Shown here in pieces: positions 37,101-49,762 of a stretch of DNA of 64,000 bases. Each line of letters opens with the position of its first letter. Position 1 is the stretch's first letter. Location of the stretch: NCBI GenBank assembly GCA_946902875.1, contig OX336345.1, positions 12,865,395 through 12,929,394 of the forward strand. Reading direction: 5' to 3'. The position numbers and the translations under genes are program-made. Origin of the DNA: Nematopogon swammerdamellus (Eukaryota; Arthropoda; Insecta; Lepidoptera; Adelidae). The notes under the pieces were generated by a model. The model was given only the letters and a program-made list of their open reading frames with translations, searched no databases and was not told the origin of the DNA.

Positions 37101-37984
37101 GCCATTACAAATCGAATGGACCAAGCCACAGAAAAACAGTTATTCTAAAGTTGGTGTACTTTCAGATAACTGTTTTAGAGTTTAGTTTATGATTGGTTCC
37201 GTATTTAATGTACTAAGCACACGTCACCTTCAATGAAATATAGAGTTTGTGAATATTGAGTGGAGTGTTGGGTTTTGACACAAATCCATAATATCATAAA
37301 CGCTTTTATAATATAATAATATTTAATTTTATATTAATGTTACATATATTTTTGTTTTATATACATTGCATTTAAAATTAATATGCAATAAAGTGTGTAA
37401 TTAATTATGGAATAATAATAGTAAAGCCATTTATTTAACCCAAATTTAAGACTTTATAATTCATTTTTATAAAAATTTTCGTCGTCGTAATGGTGTTTAA
37501 CGCACGACACTTTTCTAAATTATGATCAACTGTGAATTAGTATTTTTCTATATCTTTACATTTAATTCTGGATTAACCTTTATGGGCTCATAAATGGATG
37601 TGTATAAGTGGTATAGATTTACATGTACTGCTGTTTATACAAATAAATGTAAGCTCTCTAATGTATTTCCACATAAAATTACTCTGCCATACATTTGCTT
37701 GGCTGGAGTCTATCGGCCGTCTACTTTATTGCGGCTACTCCTACCGGCCCCTTTGCCTGCTGTTCTTTCTCAAAGTGGATGTTTGTTTTGTTGCAGGTAA
37801 GGCAATGCCGCTCCCACCGCCCCGCCATCCCCCACGACTGCTGGCATTGCCGACTGGTATAGTCGACAGGGCTCGCGGTATGATAAAGGTGTCTGTTATT
37901 AATTATTATGTTAACGGGCAAACAATATTTATTTATTATATTGAAAAGGGTGTTTCTATGCACCTTAAGATAACACCATCTGTT

Positions 37985-38215
37985 ACACACGTAATATCAG
38001 GCCATTACACCAGACTCCTGCCGGGACTAGGTGCCATGCCGGCGCTTTCCTGTCATGCTGCCTACATTGCAGTAAGTTAAAAAATTACAGTTTTTCTTAA
38101 TTTCGACCGAATTTCTTTTAGCGCAGTAGTATGTAAGATACTTTACCACATAGTAAGGCAAGGGTAGGGATCTGCAGTTTCGCATGAAAGTTCAATAAAT
38201 AGTGAAGCACTTATG
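37985..38215 (-). mobile_element. Strongly decayed SINE body copy
   Basis: Only scattered family words remain: GGGACTAGGTGCCATGCC, TTTCGACCGAATTTC, CACATAGTAAGGCAAGGGTA and GGGATCTGCAGTTTCGC. Confidence 0.45.
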
Positions 38216-39234
38216 CAGGAAAAGCTATTAATTCAAACCCATTGCCTCTCGAAATCGAGGCAAAGCCTTTATCTTTTGTCCTCGGAATCGTACAATTTGT
38301 AAATATTTTTGGTTGAGTAATTTTTTTTCGAGAAAAACCATTCCAATATGTTTCCTGTTAATTGAAAATTTGGATATGTGCCAATGTAAAAGCCTCTAAA
38401 AGCATTTTTTTTTTTTCAAAAAGGCTGTAGCAAATGTTAAGCGCTTTCCGTTGCGTTATGATGTGTTGCGTGCTCAATAAATGTCACTTTATTCCTGCGC
38501 GAACGGGACCCACTTCAGATTAAACGTACGGACGGATTACTTCACGAAGGTGCGCTCGTCCGTCCGCTGTCTACTTAGAACTGAACATCACTCTCTTATT
38601 CTGTTGTTGCTCTTTGGACAGCTAAGCAGCGATTTCTTTAATTTAATATTATTTGCTATTTTCCGTTGCTCTACCTACGTTCGTATAGAAGGAGGTTTCG
38701 TTTTCTGTTTCTTTAAAAGTTTTCAATATGCTCAAAAATAATACTCAAAAAATATACTTTCTTCTTTTTAAATAAAAATTTTACGCGAGCAAAGCCGCGG
38801 GAAAAAGCTATAAACTATAAAGTGGCTAAATGGATTACATGCGGTGATTATGAAATACGTCACCTCCTCATAAATCAACGTAGCTACCCGCACCACGATG
38901 GGTTAAATCATAGAGATCAAATTCAGTATTCAGTTAGTTCAGTAAAAAAGTCATCACAGCGTATTGCACAACTAACTCCTAAGCATGCCTCGTTCAGAAA
39001 CAATCCCCCAAATCCGACCATACCACGAGCGAAGCAGTCTGCAAAAGCTACTAACGTTTGATAGTTGTTGCATCTCACGAAGATGAATGGTTTGCCCATT
39101 TTCGTACTATACGATAAAATATGAGGTACCTACCCTCATATTTAGATAATTTAGTAACACTACTGCTCTTATTGACCCCATTGCGCGAGGGGGGGGGGGG
39201 GGGGGCACTTTTTATGCGAACTGCCAAAAATATC

Positions 39235-39575
39235 TTGTACCTTGCTACCACCGCACTGAGTCAATGTGAAATCGGCTATGTTAATAGTTCGTGTTTCCCT
39301 TCCAGTTCAATATTATGTTATGGTATGGATGGTGGTCCCGCGCAGTTCATTATGGTGTCTCGCTGAGCGTGCTTTAGCGAGTCGAGGTGGATTTGTATGT
39401 TTCAGGTACCTCTCCTACGGCCCACACTGGTTACAAAAATAGAATAAAATAAATAGTTGAGTGTAGCCGGCACAACCGAAGAGAAGCACTGACATGGCAA
39501 CTAGTCCAAGGTTTTATGGGCTGATATTGCGGGTGTTGTAATTGATGTAGCCAACCATATCATGTTCCATAAAAA
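39235..39575 (+). mobile_element. SINE body copy interrupted by a ~145-bp insertion
   Basis: The SINE words CACCGCACTGA through TTCCAGTTCA (to 39,309) resume at GTTGAGTGTAGCCGGCAC (39,455). The intervening 39,310-39,454 ends in an A-rich AATAGAATAAAATAAATA tail and is flanked by AGTT-type direct repeats, so it looks like a younger retroposed piece. Confidence 0.6.
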
Positions 39576-40731
39576 TACTATGTTTAGTTCAGGTACACCT
39601 ATACTTAAATGAACCGCATAGTACACACACAACCCATAAAGCAGATGGTCCTTCATCAGATGTAACAACTACATCAGAATCGTTATATAATACGTACCGT
39701 ATCATTATACACTCACCTTCAGGGGAGCTTTTAGCTGAAACGGAATGAATTAAAATTTTCACGTTTTTATTCTTTCCTTCATTTGTTGGCCTCTCCGCTC
39801 TCCGGACTGCCGACGAGGAAACGGATAGGTAAAGAGTATAGCTATTGCGATACCTCACTGTACGTAAAGGTGCTCTGTCAGGCTGAATTTCGGGATAAAT
39901 GCGGGCTTTATCCCGAAGGAGATAAAATCCTGGGCCGTTCAAATTTGACTTATTTATGGGTTGCGTTAGAATTATGAATAATTGCTAATTCGCCTTTTAA
40001 GTACAAAGCCAAGAGTAAGCTATTGATTCATTTGCTGACGCAAATCAAGGAGAAGATGAAGAAGTCAGTCCTCGCTCAACGGTGCTAGGTTGTTATAATT
40101 ATGTTACTATGGGTTTTAATAGTAATTTTTTAAGATACTGCTTAATACTTTATACGTTTGTGGAGCTGCACAGCTCGACATTATCTTCGCCCATATCCTA
40201 AATGGGATATTTTTCAAACATATCTACTATAGATAGACAGACACTTTCGTATACAAATTGTGTAATAGCAGAGAAGAAGATATTCTGATGCTGTTGCCAG
40301 CATTCGCTTGCCAAGCTATAATTTGAAATTTAACAAAAATAAAATTGTCAGAGTGTTCTTTCACTGTCACCTCCCCGCCATCTCTCAACCCCTCCAGCCC
40401 TTCTAACCTCCCCCCGGCTTCAGCGTTCAGAGCGCGGGCCTCGTGACGGATGACAACTCGCTCAGGGTAACCTTATTTTTATATTTCTCACAGTAACTCA
40501 ATAGCTGCTCCACTGGAGCTTTCAACGGGACTGCAATATTCTGAGTGCTTGCTCCTCGTCTGCTCCGCCGAGGGAGGGGGACAGGTGTCTCTGTCTAACG
40601 TGGCCTACCGCTAATAGTTTGAGGTGTGGTTGGTTTTGGCCACTGTTCGATCCGGGATAACGTTTAGCGTAAAGTAGCTAACATTGGCTAAAGGAAAACA
40701 TGATACTTGAAATATATCCACCAACTAAATG

Positions 40732-41012
40732 TTTTTATGTTAACTGACACAGTTTAGCTACATCACCTGCAACATCCGTGATGTTGCCCCATAGCACCTT
40801 GGTGAACTACGTGCTATTACAGTGCTTCCATTTTGTCGTGTCGGCTACAATGAACTGGACGGAAAACGGGAACGATTTACATAGCCGCGTACCCCGAGTT
40901 TTCATTCAGTGGTGTGGTACCAACCGTTGCGTTTTAATCCCTACCATCTAGTAATTAAAAAGGGAAGGGACCTACAGTTTTTCGTGGAAACTGAACCACG
41001 GCCAGCCTTCAA
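40732..41012 (-). mobile_element. SINE body copy (5S-head family)
   Basis: Parallel to 21,129-21,405: tail TTTTTATG on the plus strand, AGCTACATCACCTGCAACAT, and GAACCACGGCCAGCC at the far end. It stops before the 5S-like head. Confidence 0.65.
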
Positions 41013-41522
41013 CAATCTTATATAATAGAACCATTTACCTAGCCCAAATTAAAATAGAACGGTTTAGCTTCATAAGATTTTCTACGAAGTGCTCGGATTC
41101 TTTGATTTCGATTCAGACTCTAGAGGTCTGCGGCACAAGAACAGAGGCCAGAGAGCCCTCGAACCTTAGCTAGCGGCCTATGAACAGTAAATAGTGCTTA
41201 TGAGTAAATTCCACCAAAGTAAAACAAAGTAAATTCTACAAACTCAGCAAAAAATACAAGCAAACACCTCCTTTGTTCCCTAGTGGGCTCCTCGAAAGCG
41301 AGGAGAAATAATCCAGCACAAACAAACAGGATGCGAGAGAGAGGAGAGAGAGAGATAGATGGAGAGAAAGCGCCCACTCTATCTTGTTTCGTCTTTCCTG
41401 TTAATGACCATGTTTTGTCTAATGAATGATCCATAGCGACGTACGAGTGTGTTTGGTATTAGCTGCAGCCCACGTGCGTACACTCTTCGGCCTGAGCCAG
41501 GAGGGAATGAGGTGGTCCTTTA

Positions 41523-41720
41523 TTTTAGGGTTCCGTATCCTACGCCGTCTGTCTGTCTGTTTGTCGGTCCGTCTGTCCGTTTGAATAGTAATAGCTAGCT
41601 GCTTGATATTTTCACAGAATATGTGTTATTATGGCGGATATGCCAACAAATATTAAACATATCAAAAAGTTAAAGTTAAGGGGTTGGGGGGGAGGGGGGG
41701 GGGGGGGCATACAAATATCA
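41523..41720 (+). repeat. Third copy of the same element, truncated
   Basis: TTTAGGGTTCCGTATCCTAC is followed by (GTCT)n, then TATTTTCACAGAATATGTG and GTTATTATGGCGGATATG as at 24.7 kb. It ends in a G tract (about 41,686-41,707). Confidence 0.6.
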
Positions 41721-42549
41721 CAATAATGTGGAAGAATGGCATCTACCGAATGATCATTTAACTAACATTTGAACTACACTAACATTTTAACTGCAGAATT
41801 ATAAACAGTCACCGATATCAATACAAAAAAATAAACTGTGCCGAACGCGAAAACGCGCGAGTGCGACCGCGTGATTGTTGCGCACACTTATACGCGAAAC
41901 AAGAAGGAACATATGGCTACGGAGCTCTCTGTGTGTGAAGGAGGTTCTCACTTAACGGTTTTTTTTAATTAGGTATTTCTAAAAGGAGATGGGACTCATT
42001 TTCGACAATATATGAAATCAATCATGTCCCCATGCCCACTAGATTGCTCGTCGGAGAGAACGCGCCAGATTAAAGTAGATGTTATTTTTCACAAAAATCA
42101 ATATTTGCCGTGTGCGAGCGAAAAAGGAGTCCTCAGTGACGCTCGGCGCGGCGGCGCGGCGCGTCAAATCTAATAACGGACTCTCCATTCCCTTTCTAGC
42201 GATCCAGCGCTTGTTTTCGTGAGATTTTTTTATATTGGAGATAATATTCGAGGCGGAAATCATTGTCTCGTTATTACATTGAAGGCTGATGGGTAATTTT
42301 ATTGTGATATTCATTCAGTTACTTCAAAAGGCGAGAACGCTCAAAATTCCAATACAGTTAAATTAGTGAAGAAATAAAGTAATCATTGTTCGGAACTTTG
42401 TTTTAATATTAAATATACAGTGTAACGAAAGTAATCGAATGGTGAGATCTTCTTATAAGAGGAAGTTATAAGAAGAGGTGGTGGTACCTCTTAAATTGGA
42501 TTGGATATCGTTGAGAGTTATTATATAGTCACGGATTATGTGTATGTAT

Positions 42550-42905
42550 ATTTTTATTGCTTCCTAACTGGGCGGGGGTGTGCTCGAGGTCGAAGTCTCA
42601 GGCGCAGCCAATTTCACCCCCGAGGAGGTGCCAGTCCGGCTTGAAAGCGGACTAACGTCATTGGATCCGTGGATTGTAGTAGTAGGGAAAGATATTCCCC
42701 GGAAGCCCATTCCACATCGTTGCAGTGCAACACAAGCACTCTTCTGTCGACTACAAAGGGATGTTCCGCGGGAACAGCGGCCATAGTACCGATAAAACAG
42801 GCTCAATTATCTAACGATGAGTCTGTGCTTCAGTGGTTGAACGCCCCTCGTGAGTACAAAGTCCTCAATGAGACGAATGGCTCGTCGTTGAATAGAATTC
42901 AAGAC
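42550..42905 (-). mobile_element. Family 1 LINE 3' end, decayed
   Basis: Reading on the minus strand, the sequence parallels 59,705-60,175: an IQRRAIRLI-like block, EPVLSVLW, MWNGLPGNIFPYYYNP, the closing PDWHLLGGEIGCA, then the 3' UTR and a short A-rich end at 42,550. Two internal deletions and several frame changes are visible. It is clearly older than the 58.8 kb copy. Confidence 0.75.
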
Positions 42906-43387
42906 GGAAATGTTATGGTAAGATATTATGTTATTTTTTTTTATATAATAAAAACACCGTTCGATCATTCTTTATATTTTGTTTTTTTCTCAAAAAATTT
43001 CGAATTCAAAACGCAGTGTCTGACGAAGCAGCGACTACACGTTACTAGACGCGCGCGCACACCGGAGGGAGATAGAGACAAGAGGGGACCTACAGGAAGA
43101 CAATGGTGCTAGTGAGGTCGAGGACGCGAGCACGCGTCGTCTCGAGCACCCTTGGGATTAATATTGACGAGATGACGCCGAGCTGGACGGGCCCACGGCG
43201 GCGGCGCGGTGGCGGAGCGGCGGTGCGGGGGGCGGCCGCGAATTTGACACGTGTCACATAATGTCAAGTGGGTGTGGTTTTCGGACGCACTGAGTTTAAG
43301 TTTGAGGTTAATCGTTGGCGGAACCGCATATTTTTTTTGTAAATAGCCAAGCCACGATTTTTTTAATGTAATCCAGTATGGGTGGCA

Positions 43388-43530
43388 GAGTCAGAGGGGC
43401 CAAAGCACATGCTCTGACCAGCCAATATCACCTCCGAGAAGGTTGGTGCTATACCGAAGACTTGAGCCTAAGTACCACCTTCTAAGGGGCAAGGGAAGGG
43501 ACCTGCAGTTTCACACCGGTTCCGAAAGGT
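43388..43530 (-). repeat. Unclassified dispersed repeat (GAGTCAGAGGGGCCAAAGCAC)-type, copy 1
   Basis: It shares AGTCAGAGGGGCCAAAGCAC and TGACCAG with 11,498-11,560, and the words AAGGGAAGGGACCTGCAGTT with the SINE body. It may be a SINE relative. Confidence 0.5.
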
Positions 43531-43559
43531 GCAGCATTAGGTGTCGGTATGCTATACGA

Positions 43560-46500
43560 TTACCTACGTGTATATGTTATTTTTTATTTATTAATAGACC
43601 GAGGTGTGCGCGACGGGTGGACGGTACGTTCAGCGAGAGTGCGAATTCGACCTGGTGTCGTGAATTTTAAGGCTACGTGAATATTTTGGGTGTCAAATGA
43701 CGCGTATCGACGAGGGCTACAAGATGGCAAAAAAGTTTGCGAGTTTTTGAGTAAATCGCAAAAAGCCGCTTAAAATAGCCGTTTTTAGGAAGTTTAAAAA
43801 GGGCACTTTTAAATATATTTATAAATATGTATTTTAAACTTTTATATTGACTCAATATCTGGTGATGTTTTTAAAAAAAAAGTGAAATATTACTTTTAAT
43901 ATTCATAATAGGCGTACAGTATGCCCGACGCCAGCGCCAGTGAGCCGCCAGTCAGTATCGCTCTCTCTGGCTACCTAGGACTACTACGTTACAATGTAAT
44001 TAATTACACAATACATATGCTCTTTTTAGCTCACTGACCAGAGGCCGACTAATCTCTTCTTATAGCTTACAGTCAGCACGCTCACAGTCGGCGACTCACT
44101 ATACGTTTATATTTGAATACGCCATAATAGTCATTTTCAATGTACCCGATAGGTCATGTAATGCATGAGATCTGTGATATTTTTAACCCAGACGCAAAAC
44201 GAGGGGTGTTATAATTAATTTTTTTTTTTGTTTTAAGCGGTTTTAGGTCCGACATGCAGAGCCGAGGACAAACGACGCTCGTGGACATTCACATTCGTTC
44301 ACTCGTTTGATACATCACAAATGATACAAATTGGTGCGGTTCACTGAGTTCAGGTTTGAGTTTGATGACTTTCAGACTTCAGACTACTTGCAGAGTCACG
44401 GAAATCTAGCCACTAATATGCCTTTTCTCAGCATTAAACCTAATATGCCAAAATAGACTGAGAACAGAATGTTATGTTATGATGAGGTATGATAATATAA
44501 CAATCTTAAATTGGGTAATGCTTGCTCTGAATACATAATTATTTCATAGCGCACCCGACAAATAAGGCATACTAAACTGTAAACTTAATTACATGCTTAG
44601 CCACAAGCCTCGGTAGATTCGTGAAATAAAAATAGGTTTATAAACATTTCATTTTCAAAACACCTTAGTTTTTTTAAACTACTATCAGGAAACATATAAA
44701 TCCTAAAGGTCTGCTAAATTCTGAAGCGTAAATCAATCAAGGATATAGGCACAAAAGCAATTATATCCCTGGTTTATATGCGGAGCAAAACTGAACGCTG
44801 ATTAGAAATTCTGTTCGCATCGAGCTGGAAATATTGGAGGGAGTCCGATCCTTGTCCCAATTGTGTCGGTATGATCTCTTCAGATGAGTTCGGGCCGCGC
44901 ACAGTTCCGTCGTCGTGTTATTCATGTATAACCTGAGGACCTTTGTGGGAGGTGCTATACCTAGAAGTAGAGACGGGAGCTAAAAACGAGGAACTTATCG
45001 TCTGAGCTTGACTTTTAATATTTAAACATTAATGATATCTCTTATGGTCCAGGCTCTTCGCGCACCTCAATAGTCTGGCATAGTAAAACTGTAGGTCCCT
45101 TCCCTCCTAATGTTACTTGGTGGTAGGGTTTAACCCGCCCGGGTTGGTACCACCGCACTGAATGAAACGTCGGTTTAAACGGCTATGTAAATAGTTTGTG
45201 TTTTTCGACAAGTTCAGTGTAGCCGGCACGATAAAAGCGGGAAGCACTGACATGGCACCTAGTTCACCCCGTGTTATGGGCTGACATCACGGACGCTGTA
45301 GGTGATGTTGCCAACCGTGTCAGGTTCCATAAAAAAAAAAAATTGTACCTACTGCTTAAGGGCCTGTATAAATCGGGAACGAGTATACTTTGAAATAGAA
45401 AGAAACTTGGCCTGGAACCTTAGCTTAACTAACCTATTCGAGCCATCTTTTCAATATGAACTCGCCCACCTTTTGTCACTCATTGATGTATTCGCATAAA
45501 CTTTATCAATTTCTCTGTTACTCCGAAATACATAAAGCTTCAATTCTAATGAAATGTTGTCACAAAGAACCTGCGTGCACGTATCTCACTCCTGAATTCT
45601 GAGTCGTAACTCTCAGTCAATAAGACATACATCCAGTTGGGAAATCGCGGGGCGCCGGGCGGCGGAATGCGTTAAGCATATTTCGTTGCGTCCTGAGAAT
45701 GTTGTGCCGGAGCCAATAAAATATACAAAGGAGGAATTTCATTTTGCCGGCCGCGTGCTCGGCGGAGGTACGAGGCAGAGACGGGGGGCACCCCGGCGCC
45801 GCGACGCCTAGACCACGCGTCTCGGCAGCGGGACGACGGCGGCGGCGGCGCGGCGGCGGAACGGCGGGTCGCGGCGTCGGAGTCGTCGTCTCTAGGTGTG
45901 CAACCTCGAAGATACAGACTGCAGTGCAAAAGCTCTGTTGCAGCAAAGATGGTGTTATTTTTTTGTGTTCAGCAATCCTACTAAACTAAATCGAACGGAA
46001 GATTGAAATGATTGTGGATAGTAAAAATATACTTAAATATACGTAAATGTTTATGTAGGTATATAAGAATAGTCAAATCCATATTACCTTAAGTAGACTT
46101 ACGTTAACCCCAATGAATGTTGAAATAACTAGGTCAATTGATGGCAGACAATAGTGATTCTGGCGGTTAACGATCATTCGGGGCAACATCGTGTATCTCG
46201 ACCCATTGACCCCAGAAAATTGGCGATTAAACTGGTATCACCCGATCTAAACCAAACCTAAGTCACTCCAACAATAGCCTCGACAAATTTGTCCTTCGTT
46301 ATCCGGTCAAAATAACGGGGGACATCGACACCGCTCCGCCCGCGCAGCCGCCCGGCCGCCCAGCCGCCCAGTGTCGGCTCAACGCATTATGAGCTCCGAT
46401 GAATAGTGATATATTCCTGGGTAAAATGGCCGACCATTGAGCCCGCTTTAAGCCGTATTTTGCGACTCAGTGAATAATTGTTGTCGATCGGATAATCTCA

Positions 46501-47340
46501 GTTTAATCTGGCGGTATAAGCCATTTTAGTGAACTCTTTTGACGCGCGACTGATTGTGGAAAATTTGTCATTACGGACTCACTGAATAAGCAACTCCAAG
46601 AACAGTGCCTTTCATTTGAGCACACTGTATTTCCTTTCATCAATATACGGTAAAATAATTTTGCTTATAAACAATATTTTTTTCGCACGAAATTAGGGTG
46701 TCTGCAGTAAGGTATAGAATACTGAAAGGGGTGATTGTGTAGGTACGTGAAAGTGAAATTTTGTTTTATGAATTTTATTTGGAAGATAATATTTTTTTAT
46801 GCGGACGCGTACGTGTGTGGTTTAGGTCATAGAACTGTATTATGCTAGTACGCTAGAATGGCTACACCTTACAAAATTATAGCTATTTTGTACCGAATCG
46901 CTCACTACGGCTATCAACGCCATAATGACGACAATCAAACATGCACAAAGATAGCTTTCTAAAGCCATTCCAGCGTACTAGTATAACAGAGTTCAATGGT
47001 GTAGGTATAGCAGACGCCGCACCGCCGGCGCCGCCGCGGCCGCCCGCGTCTCGTCGCGCCGGAACAACGCGCGGAATGCTCAGATTAGTTCCTCCAAGCG
47101 GCCGCCGACTGTCGACTGCAGAGCGCAGCGTTATTTGAAGTTAAATTAATTAGACTCATCCACGGTGCTTGTCTTTGTTCTAATTACTCACGATGGTAAA
47201 GTAACAAATAGTACAGGTTATATTATTATTAATCCATCATATCCTAGATTGCATAGGTTTTGCTTCAGGCTTGAAAACAATTTTACAGGTCGAATCGAGA
47301 AAACTCTATTTTGAAATAAAGTATAAGTTATTTTTGCCTC
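43560..47340. other. Mostly gene-free stretch
   Basis: Contains the SINE at 45.1 kb and GC-rich blocks at 45,640-45,890, 46,320-46,380 and 47,010-47,130. 46,130-46,600 is free of visible repeats and could be regulatory. No exon seen. Confidence 0.45.
45088..45343 (+). mobile_element. SINE body copy (5S-head family)
   Basis: It starts CTGTAGGTCCCTTCCC, contains GGTGGTAGGGTTTAACCCGC and GTTCAGTGTAGCCGGCACGA, and ends GGTTCCAT plus an A run at 45,331-45,342. Confidence 0.7.
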
Positions 47341-47346
47341 TTCTGC

Positions 47347-47640
47347 ATTTTTACCCGACTATGGCAAAGCCAAAAGGAGGCTAATGTGGTTAGCCTGAAT
47401 GTTTGTATGTATGTATGTATGTATGTTTGTGTGTTAGGTTTACTGATACTCTAAACGACTTGTCCGATTTTAATAATTTTGATGTCATTCGGTTTGTCTC
47501 AATTGGGGTGTGGGTGCGGGTGCGGGCGACACTGGTTATCACATTTTTTTATAAAATTCAAAATGTCTGCAACTGTAAAAATAATTTCTTCAAATCCCAT
47601 CTAGTCGGGTATCATTGTTTAGCTTGAGTTCGAGCTTGAA
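47347..47640 (+). repeat. Dispersed repeat, ACCCGA...GGCAAAGCCAAAAGG family, copy 2
   Basis: It starts TTTTTACCCGACTATGGCAA, carries a (TATG)n tract at about 47,405-47,425, and ends with CTAGTCGGGTATCATTG and an AGCTTGAGTTCGAGCTT palindrome near 47,625. It is parallel to the reverse complement of 13,800-14,072. Confidence 0.7.
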
Positions 47641-47712
47641 ACAGTGATTTCAATAATATATTGTACACACATTATGGTTTAGAACTAATAAAAATAATTA
47701 AAAATATGTTTT

Positions 47713-47847
47713 TTTATAAAACCCGAATATGAAAACGAAGAAAACAAGGCAAGTTGCTCTGAAAGAGCAGTAGCAAATACAATAGTCGGGGGATTACACT
47801 AACTAGAATTAAGATTTTCTTAGTTTTTCATAGTCGGGTTTTATAAA
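47713..47847. mobile_element. 135-bp miniature inverted-repeat element
   Basis: Terminal inverted repeats of about 32 bp begin TTTATAAAACCCGAATATGA and mirror TCATAGTCGGGTTTTATAAA. The centre is unique and non-coding. The end motif also occurs near 13,100-13,122. Confidence 0.65.
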
Positions 47848-47849
47848 TA

Positions 47850-49440
47850 TTTTCTTACTAGCTGCCCATGCGGCTTGGTTTCGCGGCAAAGTTTAATTTC
47901 ATATTATGTGCGTACATATATGTTTTATTTTCTACCGTAGTACATAGCTGCAGTGCCTGAATATTTAGGTGTCCTATGACGATCACACGTCAGACCTAAT
48001 AAAATACACCGCGCCGCACCCTTCCACCAGCATCGAGCGCTACACACTCCCCCCTACCCCCTCGCGCTCCATCTTGCACAAACAAAGAGACAGGTGACGG
48101 CTAATTTCCCTACGAACGAACGCGATAGCGCACGCGCCGCGCCGCCGCCTCTTGTTTGAACAGGATATTGGGCATTGTGGAGCGGACAGACCGCAGAACG
48201 TTGAATCGACGCAACGCACTCTACTAGAAGTGACTTTAGTAGTAACCGGAAAAAAGTGCTCCTTTTCTTTCATTGGGTCACTTTGGTTTGGGACATTAAT
48301 TGGAAAAAACAAACCTATTGTTTTGTCTTATCTTGGTACGTATACCCAAGCACCCAAGCGGCGACATGCCATATAGAATAGTTTCCGAGTATTTGGGACA
48401 CGAAATATATTAATTTGTAATAGTTGTATGTATAGGTGTTACATATTGCGAGCGCACGTGAACTTTGCCTTTTTCGTGCGATAGGGTATTTCAAAAAGTA
48501 ATTTTCAATGGGTAGCTACTGTACTGTCAACTATTTGCTTGCCCTATCTGTAGAGCAGGCATTGGCCTTCTAACTTTAACGGGATAGTGAAGCATCGGCC
48601 ATACAGCTCGTATTGTGAAATTATTTAAATTTATTTATTTATTCGACCAGAGAATAATGTGATGTGGGTGGTGTACGGTCTCCACACTTCGTTGTGGAGA
48701 ATAATTTGAGAGGCGTATGCCCAGCAGTGGACATACACACGCTAACTTACTGTATACTGAACAAAACGCGCAGGATTATGCTGCATATTTAGCCATTTCC
48801 ATATATGCATACATACTTTTCTTTGTTCCAAGGTACAGACCCCGTCGTCCCAGTGTTAGGTGAGCGTGTGAGTGCGACTCTATACGACGCGACGTGCGAC
48901 CGTGTGTGACGGGCTTTGCATGTTTTTAGAGTTTGATTGGATCTTGCGACTTCGTTGTTCAGAGGAATCGGATTACGGAAGCATAGCTCCCGGAATAAAG
49001 CAAGCTACGTATTTATAGGCATACATTTTCACCTACGCACAAATGCTGAAATACATAACGTTACAATCACAAACATAGAACTTATTATTGGGAAAGCAGT
49101 TAATTTAAAAAAATTACATAAACATGGTTGCTGTGTAGAGAAATTAATACAGAAACTAATACAGAAATAACAAATTCATGGTGGGAGCAAGAGAAATAAG
49201 GACACCGTCAGCGCCTTCTGTCTCTCCGCCGAGATCCGGAACGCACCTGAACCCTCGTCTACGGAAACTACCCGCACTGGCCACAGCTACAATCTTCGTC
49301 AACGACGGACGAAGATCTGACAGTTCTCTGCCAACCGTCGCACAAGGCAGAGTGCTCCATGAAGATGGGCCATACGCTTGGCCCGAAACGTCGAGCCACA
49401 TAGCTCGGAGTGCAACCGTGAGTAAAGCTGTTTGATTTAA
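47850..49440. other. Gene-free stretch
   Basis: GC-rich patch with GCCGCGCCGCCGCC near 48,130, an RTE-like tail at 48,712-48,740, and a CCCGAAACGTCGAGCC word at about 49,381 of the kind found in old retroposons. Nothing else. Confidence 0.45.
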
Positions 49441-49444
49441 AATA

Positions 49445-49762
49445 ATGTCTAACAACCACGGTAATTTAAAAACCCATGTAAGAGAAATAAAGTTGTACTG
49501 TAAGGTAAGGTGGGAAGACATCAAAGGTAAACAGACTACACGCTGCGGAAATGTCGCCCTATTTGATTTCACTTTCAGCGTTACCGGTGGTAGCTCTGGG
49601 AACGTGGAAAGCGTTAAGGTAATTTTGCCACGCCCTATGCTTTGTGCACATACTGTTTACACTAGGCAACCAGGAGTTTTGATGTATGGAGACCCATACA
49701 TTAATTCCTCAGTCAATGAAACTTTGATAATATCTTGGAGTAATGTTCGGAATTACGACTGA
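49445..49762 (+). pseudogene. Unidentified reading frame (105 codons) ending inside the inverted duplication
   Basis: The frame begins MSNNHGNLKTHVREIK and contains FDFTFSVTGGSSGNVESV and VILPRPMLCAHTVYTRQ. It ends SWSNVRNYD with TGA at 49,760-49,762. Composition looks protein-like, with mixed beta-type hydrophobic spacing, a Gly/Ser turn and no simple repeats. The last 24 codons lie inside the ~640-bp inverted duplication. The mirror copy near 58,590-58,648 keeps the same ending but has a stop in place of Trp and different sequence upstream. I do not recognise it. A gene fragment of a large DNA transposon or an endogenous viral gene are both possible; the start codon and any upstream exon are unknown. 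Confidence 0.35.

Larger units (their letters stand above)
32750..37980. other. Mostly gene-free stretch
   Basis: Apart from the SINE at 33.7 kb and the hairpin at 34.0 kb it is non-coding. GC-rich blocks are at 34,220-34,310, 35,800-35,960 and 36,310-36,365. 36,690-37,000 has the GTGTG/GCGCGA texture of an insect 5' UTR but no clear start. Confidence 0.45.

Noticed and set aside
37598..38080. A 160-codon plus frame beginning MCISGIDLHVLLF.
   Set aside because: Its second half is SINE sequence read in reverse and the first half is AT-rich chance sequence.
45617..45989. Three overlapping frames rich in Pro, Arg and Gly.
   Set aside because: They arise from a GCC/CGG-rich block that is open in several frames on both strands.
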